Source: CAWDDG01 sp963801065 (lineage in GTDB: Bacteria > Actinomycetota > Actinomycetes > Jiangellales > Jiangellaceae). Taken from it: DNA of 64,000 bases. The translations under genes were made by a program, and so were the position numbers. Under the pieces are notes generated by a model. The model ran no database searches and was not told where the DNA came from. It saw only the letters and a program-made list of their open reading frames with translations. The stretch spans positions 186,001-250,000 of the forward strand of contig CAWDDG010000008.1 in assembly GCA_963801065.1 (NCBI GenBank). Direction: 5' to 3'. The first letter of the stretch is position 1; each line of letters starts with the position of its first letter. Below, piece after piece: positions 34,140 to 43,595 of the stretch.

Positions 34140-34940
34140 TTACGGCGCCGCTGCGTTCGCGGCGGTGCGCAGCGAGGTCGCATCGTATTCTGCGAGCACC
34201 CGTGCGATCGGAAGGTCGAGCGCGGTGTGGTACGGCGCCAGTCCCTCGACCACCTCCGGTCGCGTCGACGCGGCCACGCCGACGCTCCCGAACGGAACAT
34301 TCATGGCCTCGAAGTGCTTGCGATGGCCCTCATTGATGTTGCGGTAATGGCCCTCCTCGTCGCGGAGGCGCTGCAGCGAGCCTGGGCCCACTGCGACGCG
34401 GACGTACGACGCGACGACTGGGGCGGCGCGTCCCGCCTCGTCGGCTCCCTCCTGCACCCATCGGCGGGCCTGCGCCGCTTGAGGAGGGAGCATCCAGTTG
34501 AGCAGGACGCCGTCGGCGATCGCGCCACCGATGCGGCAGAGCCGCGGTCGCATGGCTGCCACGACAATGCGAGTCCCCTCCGGGAGGAGCTCACGCAATT
34601 CGGCGACGGCCCGCTGGACGACTTCGATCGGCGCGCGCAGCTGGCCAGACCCGATCCCGATCCAGAGCCTCGCGGGGTCGAGCCCGAGGCGGTCGATTTC
34701 TGCCGCGATCCGGACCGGCTGATGACGGTCGAGGGGAAGGGCACCCACGCCGAGCCCGAGCTGCGGGGCCGCCGCCGCGAACTGCGCGAGCGTCTCCAGG
34801 CCGGGCGAGGCCGGCTCGTCGTTCGACCACAGCGAGTGGTACCCGAGACGCTCGCAGCGGGCGGCGAGGTCACGAGCGAGCCCCGCGTCGAGTCCCGCGG
34901 TGATGCCAAGCCCACGGTGTATCGGCGGGGAAGTGTTCAT
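34140..34940 (-). CDS. LLM-class F420-type oxidoreductase
   Basis: This 266-aa luciferase-like TIM-barrel protein shows LGITAGLDAGLARDLAARCE, SLWSNDE and LWIGIGSGQLRAPIEVVQRA, typical of F420-dependent flavin-like oxidoreductases in actinobacteria. It is shorter than the usual about 300 aa. The start ATG 34940 (MNTSPPIHRG) was chosen; the frame upstream is unrelated. Substrate unknown. Confidence 0.85.
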   Translation of the reverse strand: MNTSPPIHRGLGITAGLDAGLARDLAARCERLGYHSLWSNDEPASPGLETLAQFAAAAPQLGLGVGALPLDRHQPVRIAAEIDRLGLDPARLWIGIGSGQLRAPIEVVQRAVAELRELLPEGTRIVVAAMRPRLCRIGGAIADGVLLNWMLPPQAAQARRWVQEGADEAGRAAPVVASYVRVAVGPGSLQRLRDEEGHYRNINEGHRKHFEAMNVPFGSVGVAASTRPEVVEGLAPYHTALDLPIARVLAEYDATSLRTAANAAAP

Positions 34941-35036
34941 TGCCGCATCAGGTGAACCTCGTGTGTGTGCGATTTGTACCGCCGGGTCGTCGCGCGGTGC
35001 GCGAAGTTCAGCATTTTGTCCACGACGTCGTTCTAC

Positions 35037-35139
35037 GAGGCCACGCGCGCGATCGTCCACTACGAGCGACGCGGGTGGCAACTGCTCGACCGCCGACCCC
35101 GCGGAGTGGACGACGCACGAGGGATACCGGCGAACGTGA
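35037..35139 (+). pseudogene. GNAT acetyltransferase C-terminal relic
   Basis: ATRAIVHYERRGWQLLDRRP in one frame, then AEWTTHEGYRR and a stop in the next, resembles the final FYERRGW strand and tail of GNAT enzymes. It is short, frameshifted and without a start. The remainder of 34941-35489 has no recognised gene. Confidence 0.45.
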
Positions 35140-35489
35140 ACACCACGCCTTGGAAGCAACTTGGATCTTGGCGCATGGTGTGGCGGCTCTCCGTCGCGAT
35201 TCCCTAAGTGGTGCAGCGTAGCCCAGCGGACGGCAGCCGATCTGCTCCGCGGAATGAGCGGCGATTTGTTGTTGTCGGGTCACGCCGACGATCTGTCGCA
35301 CACACGTCGTGACCATGCTCGAACGTGTGTCGCTGATTTGAGCGCTGTGAAAATACGCAGTTGCAGAGGCAATTCTCGCGCCCATTTCGCCGGGCGATGT
35401 TATCCACACGCGCCTAGCGGCAGCACGTCTTTCCACAGCGGCTACGAATGCCGCTCTGTTTGTCGGTGGCGGGTTTTATGGTTGGGGTT

Positions 35490-36869
35490 ATGGATAGCGT
35501 GTCGTTCGGTGTCATCCAGTCCGGTCACCCGGTGGTGGCGGCGCTGGACGCTGTGTCCGACGCGTTGGACAAGACGAGTGGCGCGGATGTGTGGTCGTTG
35601 TCCGATGACGATCTGGCCGCGGCGTTGGAACGCTGTGAGGTGTTGGCGGCGCGGCAGGCGGCGCTGTCGCTGCGGCTGCTCCGGGAGGCGGACGGCCGGG
35701 ATCTGGGCCGCCGCCTGGGCGCCTCGTCGACCACCGGGTGGGTGAAGGATCGGCTGCGGCTGCGGCCCGGTGAGGCGAAGGCGCGGGTGGACCTGGCCCA
35801 CCGGTTGGACGCCGGCGCGGCTGATGGCCCGGTGGACTACGCCGCCAACGTCGGGTCCGCGACCAGTGCGCGGGCGATGCCGGCCACCGCCGCCGCACTC
35901 GCCGCGGGCGAGGTGTCGACCGAGCATGCGCACGTGATCGCCAAGACGATGGTGGCGTTGCCCGGCGGGCTCAGCACCGAGCAAGAACGCGCCGCAGAAG
36001 CCGATCTGGCCGGCTACGCCCGCCAGTTCGACCCGGTCACCCTGGGCAAGCTGGGCCAGCACCTGATCCACACCCTGGATACCGAGACCCTCGAAGAGCG
36101 GGAGCAGCGGGCCTATAGGCGCCGGGAGCTGCGGCTGGTCGATATCGGCGACGGCACCACCCGGATCTGCGGCCAGCTGGACACCGAGAGCAGCGCCATG
36201 GTGCGCTCGGTCCTGGACCCGCTGGCCGCGCCCTGCCCGGCCGCCGACGGCACCGCCGACCCGCGCCCCGCCGGCCAGCGGATGGCCGACGCGCTGGTCG
36301 AGCTGGCCCGCCGGGCCGCCGAGGCCGGCACCGTGCCGGCCGGTCACGGCGTGCCCCCGCACCTGAGCGTGATCGTCTCGCTGGACACCCTGCTGGCCGA
36401 CGCCGAGGAGCCGGGCGTGCCGCCGGGGGAGCTGGGCTTCGGCGGGCCGATCAGCGCGGCCACGGCGCGCCGGATCGGCTGCCACGCCGGCATCACCCGC
36501 ATCATCACCGGGCCGGCCGGCGTGCCACTCGACGTCGGCCGCGAGTCCCGCACCGTGACCGCCGGCCAGTGGGCCGCGCTGGTCGCCCGCGATCGTGGCT
36601 GCGCCTTCCCCGGCTGCACCCGACCGGGCGAGTGGTGCATCGCGCACCACATCATCCACTGGGCCCACCGCGGACCCACCGACCTGGACAACCTCGTCCT
36701 GCTCTGCGGCCACCACCACCGGGTGATCCACCACCACGGCTGGCAGGTGCGCATGGCCACCGACCGGCACCCCCAATTCCTACCCCCACCCTGGATCGAC
36801 CCCGACCAGACACCCCGACGAAACAACCGACCCCGATACGACCGTGCCGGCCCACGACCCGACGTGTAG
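35490..36869 (+). CDS. DUF222 / HNH endonuclease (13E12 repeat family)
   Basis: This 459-aa protein has an N-terminal DUF222 domain (about residues 30-330, LGASSTTGWVKDRLRLRPGE) and a C-terminal HNH nuclease (CAFPGCTRPGEWCIAHHIIH, then TDLDNLVLLCGHHHRVIH). These multicopy genes of actinobacteria resemble the 13E12 repeat proteins of mycobacteria and may be mobile or recombination hot spots. ATG 35490 was chosen; ATG 35478 is also possible. The 250 bases upstream are noticeably less GC-rich than the gene. Confidence 0.9.
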   Translation: MDSVSFGVIQSGHPVVAALDAVSDALDKTSGADVWSLSDDDLAAALERCEVLAARQAALSLRLLREADGRDLGRRLGASSTTGWVKDRLRLRPGEAKARVDLAHRLDAGAADGPVDYAANVGSATSARAMPATAAALAAGEVSTEHAHVIAKTMVALPGGLSTEQERAAEADLAGYARQFDPVTLGKLGQHLIHTLDTETLEEREQRAYRRRELRLVDIGDGTTRICGQLDTESSAMVRSVLDPLAAPCPAADGTADPRPAGQRMADALVELARRAAEAGTVPAGHGVPPHLSVIVSLDTLLADAEEPGVPPGELGFGGPISAATARRIGCHAGITRIITGPAGVPLDVGRESRTVTAGQWAALVARDRGCAFPGCTRPGEWCIAHHIIHWAHRGPTDLDNLVLLCGHHHRVIHHHGWQVRMATDRHPQFLPPPWIDPDQTPRRNNRPRYDRAGPRPDV

Positions 36870-37177
36870 CGAACATTTTGAAGGGCCTTGTCGATGCCAC
36901 CTCTGTCGACGAGAGTCACCCTCGTAGTCGAGGGGGCCTCTGCTTCTGGATTGCCTTCCTGGCTGAGCATGCCAACTGCGCAATAGCGACGTTGGTCGGC
37001 ATTCTTTCTCCAATTTGCTTCTCTCAGACGCATCGTCTGGGCGAGCAGATGGCCCGGGCGTCGCCCAGACATCGAAGCCGACCAGGGGTAGCAGAAGCGG
37101 CGCCGCGCTGATCAAGCACGGGTGTTCGACCCGACGATTCTCATCAACACGCTGCGACGGTCTGCGACAGCTAGACG
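36870..37177. other. Intergenic, lower GC than its surroundings
   Basis: These 308 bases are nearer 55% GC and hold no frame with a recognised domain. A minus-strand frame is open, but I cannot assign it. The compositional change suggests acquired or decayed sequence. Confidence 0.4.
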
Positions 37178-37436
37178 GTGATCGACCCGACGATCGTGGC
37201 AGCTGCTTGCCGGCGGCGCCGGCGCAGCCTGATGGATGCGCTCAGTGGCCGGGAGAAGGAGGTGCTCCTATTGGTTGCCCACAGTATGTCCAGCCGCGCC
37301 ATTGCCGTGCGGATCGTCGTCTTCGAACGCACGGTCGAGGCACATATCATGCGGATCTTCGAGAAGTTGGGCCTTGTCGAGTCGCGCGACCAGCACCGAC
37401 GCGCGCGTCGCCGTGCTCGCACTCCTGCGTTCGTAG
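37178..37436 (+). pseudogene. LuxR/NarL-type HTH fragment
   Basis: Translation gives VIDPTIVAAACRRRRR, LSGREKEVLLLVAHSMSSRA and VFERTVEAHIMRIFEKLGLV. This is the DNA-binding domain of NarL/FixJ response regulators with its preceding linker. A TAG stands two codons upstream of the Val, the receiver domain is missing, and the end shifts frame (DARVAVLALLRS ends at 37436). A GTG at 37178 could still start a 105-aa DNA-binding product in the first frame. Confidence 0.68.
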
Positions 37437-37513
37437 CGGAGCTGTCGATACTCTACGAACCCAGTCGGGGGCGCGCTCGTGCCATCGTCGGGTGATCCGT
37501 TCCAGGAGGGGCA

Positions 37514-38077
37514 ATGGACGTCATCGACCTGTTCAGCAAGGCCTGCACGGAGTTTGACAGCCGGGTCGCCGCGGTTCAGCCCGACCAGTGGTCGCACTTC
37601 ACGCCGTGCGCCGAGTGGGACGTGCGCGCGTTGGTCAACCACGTCACCGTCGAGAACCTCTGGGTCCCACCTCTGCTCGCGGGCAGCACGATCGCCGAGG
37701 TCGGCGACCGCTTCGACGGCGATCAGCTCGGCGACGACCCGCAGGCGTCGTCGCGGCAAGCCGCAACTGCCGCCACCGATGCCGCGACCGCGCTCGACTC
37801 AGTCGACACGGCCGTTCACATCTCGTCCGGTGACGTACCGACGCACGAGTACCTCATGCAGATCGGGGCCGACAATCTCGTTCACGCCTGGGACCTCGCG
37901 ATCGCGGTCGGAGCCGATACGAGGCTCGACGGTGAGCTGGTCGACGCAGTCGCCGCGTGGTTCGAGGACAACGAAGACTCGTACCGCGCCGGCGGAGCGA
38001 TCGCGGCGCGTCCCTCGATCAGTGACGACGCCGATGCGCAGACGCGGCTGCTCGCGATGTACGGGCGAACGGCTTGA
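37514..38077 (+). CDS. TIGR03086-type DinB/maleylpyruvate-isomerase-fold protein
   Basis: This 187-aa protein has the mycothiol-dependent maleylpyruvate isomerase N-terminal fold. The segment QPDQWSHFTPCAEWDVRALV with NHV is the typical start, and NLVHAWDLAIAVGAD carries the conserved HxWD-like metal site. Members may be thiol-dependent transferases, but most are uncharacterised. CAGGAGGGG precedes ATG 37514. Confidence 0.85.
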   Translation: MDVIDLFSKACTEFDSRVAAVQPDQWSHFTPCAEWDVRALVNHVTVENLWVPPLLAGSTIAEVGDRFDGDQLGDDPQASSRQAATAATDAATALDSVDTAVHISSGDVPTHEYLMQIGADNLVHAWDLAIAVGADTRLDGELVDAVAAWFEDNEDSYRAGGAIAARPSISDDADAQTRLLAMYGRTA

Positions 38078-38161
38078 CCTCGGCCGCTCGTGCGGTGGCT
38101 CGGCCGGCCGAAACCGCCGCCGACTGATCGACGTGAGATCGGCGGGCCGGCAACGCAGACC

Positions 38162-39883
38162 TCATACGCGCGGTACGCGTGACGGCTGCGGCGTCGCCGT
38201 TACGCAGGCGGCGGGCAGCTCGAACCAACGGAGCCCCTCGAAGCCCGCCGAGACCCGGGGGGTGTCGTCAGACGCGTCCGACGGCGGGTCCGGCAGCGCC
38301 TCCATGATCTTGGTCGCCTCGTCCAGGTAGTCCTGCAACGCCGCGTCGGGGGCGGCGGGTTCGGGCGAGGGGCAGACGAGCGAGCCGTCGTCGGCGTACG
38401 TGAGGTCGGACAGCCGCAGGGCCGGCTCGGCCGGAGCGTTGCGGTGCCGCCACAGGCCCGACCCCGGGTCGAACGTGTAGTCGGGCAGCAGCCGGTAACC
38501 GTATGCCGCGATCAGGTGGACCGCTTCGACGATGTAGTGGAACGCGTCCTCCGAGATGAAGTAGTTGAAGTTCACCCTGGTCCAGCCGGGCTTGATCCCC
38601 TCGCGGCCGTGCTCGATCTCGCGTTCGTACTCGTGCGACCGGTCGAGGTCGATAGACAGCAACCGGTGGCCGTACGGCCCGGCGCACGAACAACCACCAC
38701 GCGACTGGATGCCGAACAGGTCGTTGAGCACGGCGACGACGAAGTTGTGATGGAGCCTGCGCCCGCCGGGGCGCCGCACCTCGAAGGACACGATGCCCAG
38801 CCGGTCGGCGTCGAGGTTGCCGAGGACCTCGATGTCCGGGTCCTGCGTCCACGAGCCGAGGGCACGACGCACGAAGTCGGCCTCCTTGGCGCGGATGACG
38901 TCGGAACCGACGGCCCGCTTGAGCTGGAACACCAGCCCGGCTCTGATCGACTCCACGATCGCCGGCGTCCCGCCCTCCTCGCGGTGAGCCGGGTCGGCCA
39001 AGTATTGGTGCTCAACCGCGTTGACGTACGTCACGGTGCCGCCGCCGACGACGACGGGCACGGGGTTGTCGAAAAGCTCACGGCGGGCGGCGAGGATGCC
39101 TGGCGTGCCGGGGCCGCCGATGAACTTGTGGGGTGACAGGAAGATCGCGTCGAAGTAGCCGAGGGGGTCGTCTGCCGGGTTCATGTCGATCTCGACGTAC
39201 GGGGCCGCTGCCGCGAAGTCCCAGAAGGAGAGCGCTCCGTGCTCGTGCAGGACGCGCGCGATGCCCGGGGTGTCGGTGAGGATGCCAGTGACATTCGAAG
39301 CGGCCGAGAACGCGCCGATCCGCAACGGCCGGCCGGCGTGCCGTGCGAGCTCCGTCCGCAGCGCCTCGAGGTCCACATGACCGTCGGCATCCTCGGGGAT
39401 CGTCACTACGTCGGCGATCGACTCACGCCAGGGCAGCTCGTTGGAATGGTGCTCGTAAGGTCCCACGAACACGATCGGGCGCCGGTCGGCCGGCAACAGC
39501 GCGGCTTGTCCGGAGTGCAGGCCGAGGATCCCGACCATCTTGTCCACCGCCCCGGTCGCCCCGGACCCGCAGAAGACGACCACCGTGTCCTCGTTGCCAC
39601 CGATGCAGTCGCGCACGACACGCCTGGCGTCCTCGCGCAGGCGGGTGGTCTGAAGCCCGGTACCGCTCGACTCGGTGTGCGTGTTGGCGTACGACGGCAG
39701 CACCCGCTGGCGGATGAAGTCCTCGATGAACGTCAGCGAGCGGCCGCTCGCGGTGTAGTCGGCGTAGGTCACCCGGCGTGGCCCGTACGGCCCGACGATC
39801 ACGTGGTCGTCGCCGATGATGGAGTTGCGGATGCGCTCCACCAGCGGGCTTGGCGGCAGGACGGCAGGCGGCTCGAGGGTCAT
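38162..39883 (-). CDS. Class V aminotransferase (cysteine-desulfurase-like)
   Basis: This 573-aa PLP enzyme of fold type I carries the cofactor Lys in IFLSPHKFIGGPGTPG. ANTHTESSGTG and AFSAASNVTGIL are family blocks shared with SufS-like proteins, and GGCSCAGPYGH sits where desulfurases have their catalytic Cys. The long C-terminal extension (after about residue 440) is typical of an actinobacterial subgroup of unknown substrate. The start is ATG 39883 with GAGAG upstream. Confidence 0.87.
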   Translation of the reverse strand: MTLEPPAVLPPSPLVERIRNSIIGDDHVIVGPYGPRRVTYADYTASGRSLTFIEDFIRQRVLPSYANTHTESSGTGLQTTRLREDARRVVRDCIGGNEDTVVVFCGSGATGAVDKMVGILGLHSGQAALLPADRRPIVFVGPYEHHSNELPWRESIADVVTIPEDADGHVDLEALRTELARHAGRPLRIGAFSAASNVTGILTDTPGIARVLHEHGALSFWDFAAAAPYVEIDMNPADDPLGYFDAIFLSPHKFIGGPGTPGILAARRELFDNPVPVVVGGGTVTYVNAVEHQYLADPAHREEGGTPAIVESIRAGLVFQLKRAVGSDVIRAKEADFVRRALGSWTQDPDIEVLGNLDADRLGIVSFEVRRPGGRRLHHNFVVAVLNDLFGIQSRGGCSCAGPYGHRLLSIDLDRSHEYEREIEHGREGIKPGWTRVNFNYFISEDAFHYIVEAVHLIAAYGYRLLPDYTFDPGSGLWRHRNAPAEPALRLSDLTYADDGSLVCPSPEPAAPDAALQDYLDEATKIMEALPDPPSDASDDTPRVSAGFEGLRWFELPAACVTATPQPSRVPRV

Positions 39884-40044
39884 CGTCGGCTCTCGGGATC
39901 GGTAGCGTCGCAGTTTACGCCGGGCCGGTCCGGCCACTCATGCCATTTCCGTGGACGGCGCCGGCGGGAACGCCGCCCGGATCGGTACTGTTGAGCGTAG
40001 TAACGGATCGCCGGGGCGGAGCCCCGGCGGCGTGGAGGAGTGCA

Positions 40045-40848
40045 ATGGAGAGCAACAACCCGGTCTTCAACCGGACCGAGGCCTTCAGCGGCCGGCAGCA
40101 GGCGGGCCGCGGTACCGTCGCGCCGAGCGCCGAGCAACTAGAGGACATGTACGCCGCACCGTCGGCGACACCCGTACAGACGGGCCGGCTGACCTACGAC
40201 GACGTCGTGGTCAAGACCGGCATGACCTTCGGCGTACTGCTCGTGGGCGCCGTGGTGGGCTGGTTCCAGCCACAGCTCGCCCTCGTGGGCGCGATCGTCG
40301 GCCTGGCGCTCGGGCTGGTCAACGCGTTCAAGCGGAACCCGAGCCCGGCGCTGATCCTGGCGTACGCGGCGTTCGAGGGCCTGTTCGTCGGCGGCATCAG
40401 CAGCGTCTTCGAAGGCATGGAGGTCAACGGCAACAGCCTCGACGGCATCGTCGCCCAGGCCGTCCTGGCGACGCTCGCCGTCTTCGGGGTCTCGTTGTGG
40501 GCGTACAGCAGCAGGCGGATCAGGGTCACTCCGAAGCTCCAGCGCGGCGTCCTGATCGCGCTCGGCGGTTACCTGGTGTTCAGCCTGGTCAACCTCGTGT
40601 TCCAGGTCTTCGGGTCGAGCGACAGCATGTTCGGGTTCCGCTCGGGGTGGCTCGGCGTCCTGATCGGGCTGTTCGCCGTCGGGCTGGCGGCGCTCTGCCT
40701 CGTCCTCGACTTCGACTTCGTCGAGAAGGGCGTCAAGGAGGGGATCCCCGCCAAGTTCGCCTGGACGGCCGCCTTCGGGCTCACCGTCACGCTCGTCTGG
40801 CTGTACATCGAGATGCTCCGCCTGCTCGCCATCCTGCGCGGCGAGTAG
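40045..40848 (+). CDS. Bax inhibitor-1 / YccA family membrane protein
   Basis: This 267-aa protein has a soluble N-terminus of about 55 residues, then seven membrane helices. RNPSPALILAYAAFEGLFVG and DFDFVEKGVKEGIPAKFAW are the conserved BI-1/YccA blocks, with the acidic residues of the proposed calcium-leak site. GGAGGAG precedes ATG 40045. It is followed by a strong terminator and fits the conserved chromosomal block that continues to the end of the window. Confidence 0.92.
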   Translation: MESNNPVFNRTEAFSGRQQAGRGTVAPSAEQLEDMYAAPSATPVQTGRLTYDDVVVKTGMTFGVLLVGAVVGWFQPQLALVGAIVGLALGLVNAFKRNPSPALILAYAAFEGLFVGGISSVFEGMEVNGNSLDGIVAQAVLATLAVFGVSLWAYSSRRIRVTPKLQRGVLIALGGYLVFSLVNLVFQVFGSSDSMFGFRSGWLGVLIGLFAVGLAALCLVLDFDFVEKGVKEGIPAKFAWTAAFGLTVTLVWLYIEMLRLLAILRGE

Positions 40849-40863
40849 CTCAACTCGGACGCG

Positions 40864-40896
40864 AGGCCCCGCCCGGACTGTTCCGGGGCGGGGCCT
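40864..40896 (+). terminator. Rho-independent-type terminator
   Basis: AGGCCCCGCCC (40864-40874) pairs perfectly with GGGCGGGGCCT (40886-40896) around an 11-base loop, followed by TCG without a long U-run. It lies between the Bax-inhibitor gene (+) and the DUF4287 gene (-), so it can serve both. Confidence 0.75.
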
Positions 40897-40908
40897 TCGC
40901 CGTCTAGC

Positions 40909-41139
40909 TCACTCGAAGGAGCGCTGTGCGCGGCGAAGGTCGTGCTCGTGCACGATCGCGGTGGCATGGCCGTGTGCCAGCCCGTGCTCGTCGCGGAGCC
41001 ACCGCACGCGGTCGTCGAATCGAAGGAATGCGGGTCCGGCTTCGAGGGCCTGGAACCACTCGGGGAGGTCTCGTCCGGTCGCTCGGGGAACTCTGGCGAC
41101 CAAGTTCCGATGGGTCTCCTCGGAGTGGTTCAGGGACAT
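40909..41139 (-). CDS. DUF4287 domain protein
   Basis: The 76-aa protein consists of one DUF4287 domain: TGRDLPEWFQAL followed by WLRDEHGLAHGHATAIVHEH. Such domains are small helical units of unknown role, related to the DUF4287/DUF5655 proteins. GGAGG lies six bases upstream of ATG 41139. Confidence 0.85.
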   Translation of the reverse strand: MSLNHSEETHRNLVARVPRATGRDLPEWFQALEAGPAFLRFDDRVRWLRDEHGLAHGHATAIVHEHDLRRAQRSFE

Positions 41140-41238
41140 GGTGGCCTCCGGTGGCGTCGAGGGGCTCCGTCATACGAGACTGCCTGACGGCTGCCTACGG
41201 CACAACCCCAAGGCCCGGGCCGATTGGTCTCGCCGCCA

Positions 41239-42462
41239 TCACGCGAGTCGCTCGAGCATGATCGCCATGCCCTGGCCGCCGCCGACGCACATCGTCTCCA
41301 GACCGATCGTGCTGTCGGTCGACTGGAGGCCGTTGAGCAGCGTCGTCATGATCCGCGCGCCGGTCATGCCGAACGGGTGCCCGAGGGCGATCGCCCCGCC
41401 GTGAACGTTGAGCTTCTCATAGGGGATCCCGAGCTCGCGGGCACTGGGCACGACCTGGGCCGCGAAGGCCTCGTTGATCTCGATCAGGTCGATGTCGTCG
41501 ATCGTCATACCGGTCCGCGTCAATACCCGCCGGGATGCCTCGACCGGGCCGAGCCCCATGATCTCGGGGGAGAGGGCCGACGCGGCTGTCGCGACGATCC
41601 GGGCCAGTGGAGTCAGACCCAACGAGCGGGCCCGGACATCGGACATGATGATCACGGCTGCCGCGCCGTCATTGAGGGGGCAGCAGTTGCCCGCGGTCAC
41701 GGTGCCGTCGGGGCGGAACACCGGCTGCAGCGCTGCGACCTTCTCATACGTCGTACCCGGCCGCGGGCCGTCGTCGGTGTCGACCACGCGGCCGTCCGGC
41801 AGTGAGATGGGCGTGATCTCACGGGCGAAGAACCCGTCCTTGATCGACTGTTCGGCCCGGTTCTGCGACAGCACCGCGAACTCGTCCTGCGCGCGGCGGG
41901 TCACGCCGCGCAATGTCGCGACGTTCTCAGCGGTCTGGCCCATCTGGACGTAGATGTCGGGGACCAGGCCGTCGGCGCGCGGGTCGTGCCAGGTCTCGTT
42001 CGTCTCGGCGTAGTGCGCGGTGCGTGCCTGTGCGTCGGCGAACAGCGGGTTCTGGGTGTCGACAGGGTCGACGCCCGCCCCACCGAACCCGGTGTAGCGG
42101 GACACGCACTCGACGCCTGCCGAGACGAAGGCGTCCCCTTCGCCGACCTTGATCGCGTGAAACGCCATCCGAGCCGTCTGCACGGACGATGCGCAGAACC
42201 GGTTGACCGTCACCGCGGGCACGTCGTCGAGTCCGAGCTGGACGGCGATGCGGCGGGCCATGTTGCCGCCGTGCTCGTCGCGCGGCTCGGCACAGCCGAC
42301 GTAGATGTCGTCGATGGTGGCCGGGTCCAACGCCGGCACCTTGTCCAGGGCGGTCTGGATGACGGTCGTCGCCAGGTCGTCCGGCCGGACGTCGACCAGT
42401 GAGCCCTTGACGGCCCGCCCGATCGGCGACCTTGCGGTCGCAACGATGACGGCTTCGGGCAT
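41239..42462 (-). CDS. Acetyl-CoA C-acyltransferase (thiolase)
   Basis: This 407-aa enzyme cleaves 3-ketoacyl-CoA in beta-oxidation or condenses acyl-CoA. It has the acyl-accepting Cys in VNRFCASSVQTARM, the His in NVHGGAIALGHPFGMTG and the second Cys in ETMCVGGGQGMAIM. Its position beside the SGNH hydrolase and cbs equals that of fadA3 in M. tuberculosis (known synteny, from memory). Confidence 0.94.
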   Translation of the reverse strand: MPEAVIVATARSPIGRAVKGSLVDVRPDDLATTVIQTALDKVPALDPATIDDIYVGCAEPRDEHGGNMARRIAVQLGLDDVPAVTVNRFCASSVQTARMAFHAIKVGEGDAFVSAGVECVSRYTGFGGAGVDPVDTQNPLFADAQARTAHYAETNETWHDPRADGLVPDIYVQMGQTAENVATLRGVTRRAQDEFAVLSQNRAEQSIKDGFFAREITPISLPDGRVVDTDDGPRPGTTYEKVAALQPVFRPDGTVTAGNCCPLNDGAAAVIIMSDVRARSLGLTPLARIVATAASALSPEIMGLGPVEASRRVLTRTGMTIDDIDLIEINEAFAAQVVPSARELGIPYEKLNVHGGAIALGHPFGMTGARIMTTLLNGLQSTDSTIGLETMCVGGGQGMAIMLERLA

Positions 42463-42518
42463 GGCGCCTCCTGCGATCAGAAGTTACCGACTGGTAGCCG
42501 CCACCGTACCTCGCCGGC

Positions 42519-43550
42519 CTACACCCGCGGAGCCTGGCCGACCTCGACGAAATCGTCTTCACGCTCAGGCTCCGGAAGCTGCCGGCGGCGCCGGTGCCGC
42601 AACTGCGCCCAGCGTCCCCGCGGACCGCGGTCGTGTCCGGCGACCTCGGTTCCGGCGACCTCCGTGCCGGCCTCCTCGGCCGCGGCCGCTGCGGCGACCG
42701 CGACCGGCAGGATCTCGTCGCCGCGCAACAGCTCGGGCCGCTCTTCGCGGTCATCCCACAGGCCGAGTGCGCTGGCGGCAGACGGCAGGACGGCGGCCGC
42801 GGCCGCCGCGTAGCCGGCTGCTGACGGGTGGAAGCGGTCGGTGGCGAACATGTGTCCGGGCGCGGCCGCGAACTCCGGGCCGAGGATGGAGCCGAGCGAG
42901 ATCGTCCGCCCGCCCGCTTCGACGACCGCGACCGTCTGTGCCGCTGCGAGCTGCCTACTGGCCCGCCGCACAAGCCAGCGCAGCGGGTGCGGGATGGGTT
43001 CGACGGTGCCCAGGTCGGGACAGGTGCCGACCACGACAGCGGCACCGGCGTCGCGCAGGCGGCGAACCGCCTCGTCCAGCAGACGCACCGACATGGCCGG
43101 CCGCATCCGATGGGTGACGTCGTTTCCGCCGACGATGATCAGCGCCAGGTCGGGCCGCGAGGCGATGGCGAGCGGGACCTGCTCGGCCAGGTCGCTGGTC
43201 TGCGCGCCGGACTGGGCGACGACCGCGAGGCGGACGGGCCGCTCGGCGACCTCGGCGAGGCCGGCGGCCAGCAAGGCGCCGGGCGTCTCGTCGGCGGTGT
43301 CGACTCCGACGCCGGCCGCGGAGGAGTCGCCCAGGATCGCGAGCGAGATCGGCTCACCCGTGAAAGGGCCGTAGAGCCCGTCGGCAACGGGCGGGTTCTC
43401 GGGGATGGTGCCGATCGCTCGGCGGGCCTGGCGGGCCTCCAGGCGCAGCAACCCGTATAGGCCGGCTCCCATCAGGCCGATCCCGCCGCCTCCGTACGCT
43501 GCGGTCATCGCGATGCGTCGTGCCGTCCGCGCGCTGACCGTTGCCGCCAC
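42519..43550 (-). CDS. SGNH/GDSL hydrolase, membrane-anchored
   Basis: This protein of about 343 aa has an N-terminal membrane helix (GGGGIGLMGAGLYGLL) and an SGNH esterase domain: block I SLAILGDSSAAGVG, block III VGGNDVTH and block V DRFHPSAAGY. The Ala/Glu-rich C-terminus is low complexity. A GTG at 43550 (VAATVSARTARR) is preferred; ATG 43508 is the alternative. It is divergent from cbs, with 45 bases between starts, and corresponds to Rv1075c by position. Confidence 0.87.
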   Translation of the reverse strand: MAATVSARTARRIAMTAAYGGGGIGLMGAGLYGLLRLEARQARRAIGTIPENPPVADGLYGPFTGEPISLAILGDSSAAGVGVDTADETPGALLAAGLAEVAERPVRLAVVAQSGAQTSDLAEQVPLAIASRPDLALIIVGGNDVTHRMRPAMSVRLLDEAVRRLRDAGAAVVVGTCPDLGTVEPIPHPLRWLVRRASRQLAAAQTVAVVEAGGRTISLGSILGPEFAAAPGHMFATDRFHPSAAGYAAAAAAVLPSAASALGLWDDREERPELLRGDEILPVAVAAAAAAEEAGTEVAGTEVAGHDRGPRGRWAQLRHRRRRQLPEPEREDDFVEVGQAPRV

Positions 43551-43595
43551 GGACCCGACTCTAGCCCGGCTCGCAGTTCGCCTAGGCTTCGCGGC

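Noticed and set aside
35400..35408. TTATCCACA, a perfect DnaA-box consensus upstream of the DUF222/HNH gene
   Set aside because: A single box without others nearby, no dnaA/dnaN/parA genes; most likely chance in a lower-GC promoter region.
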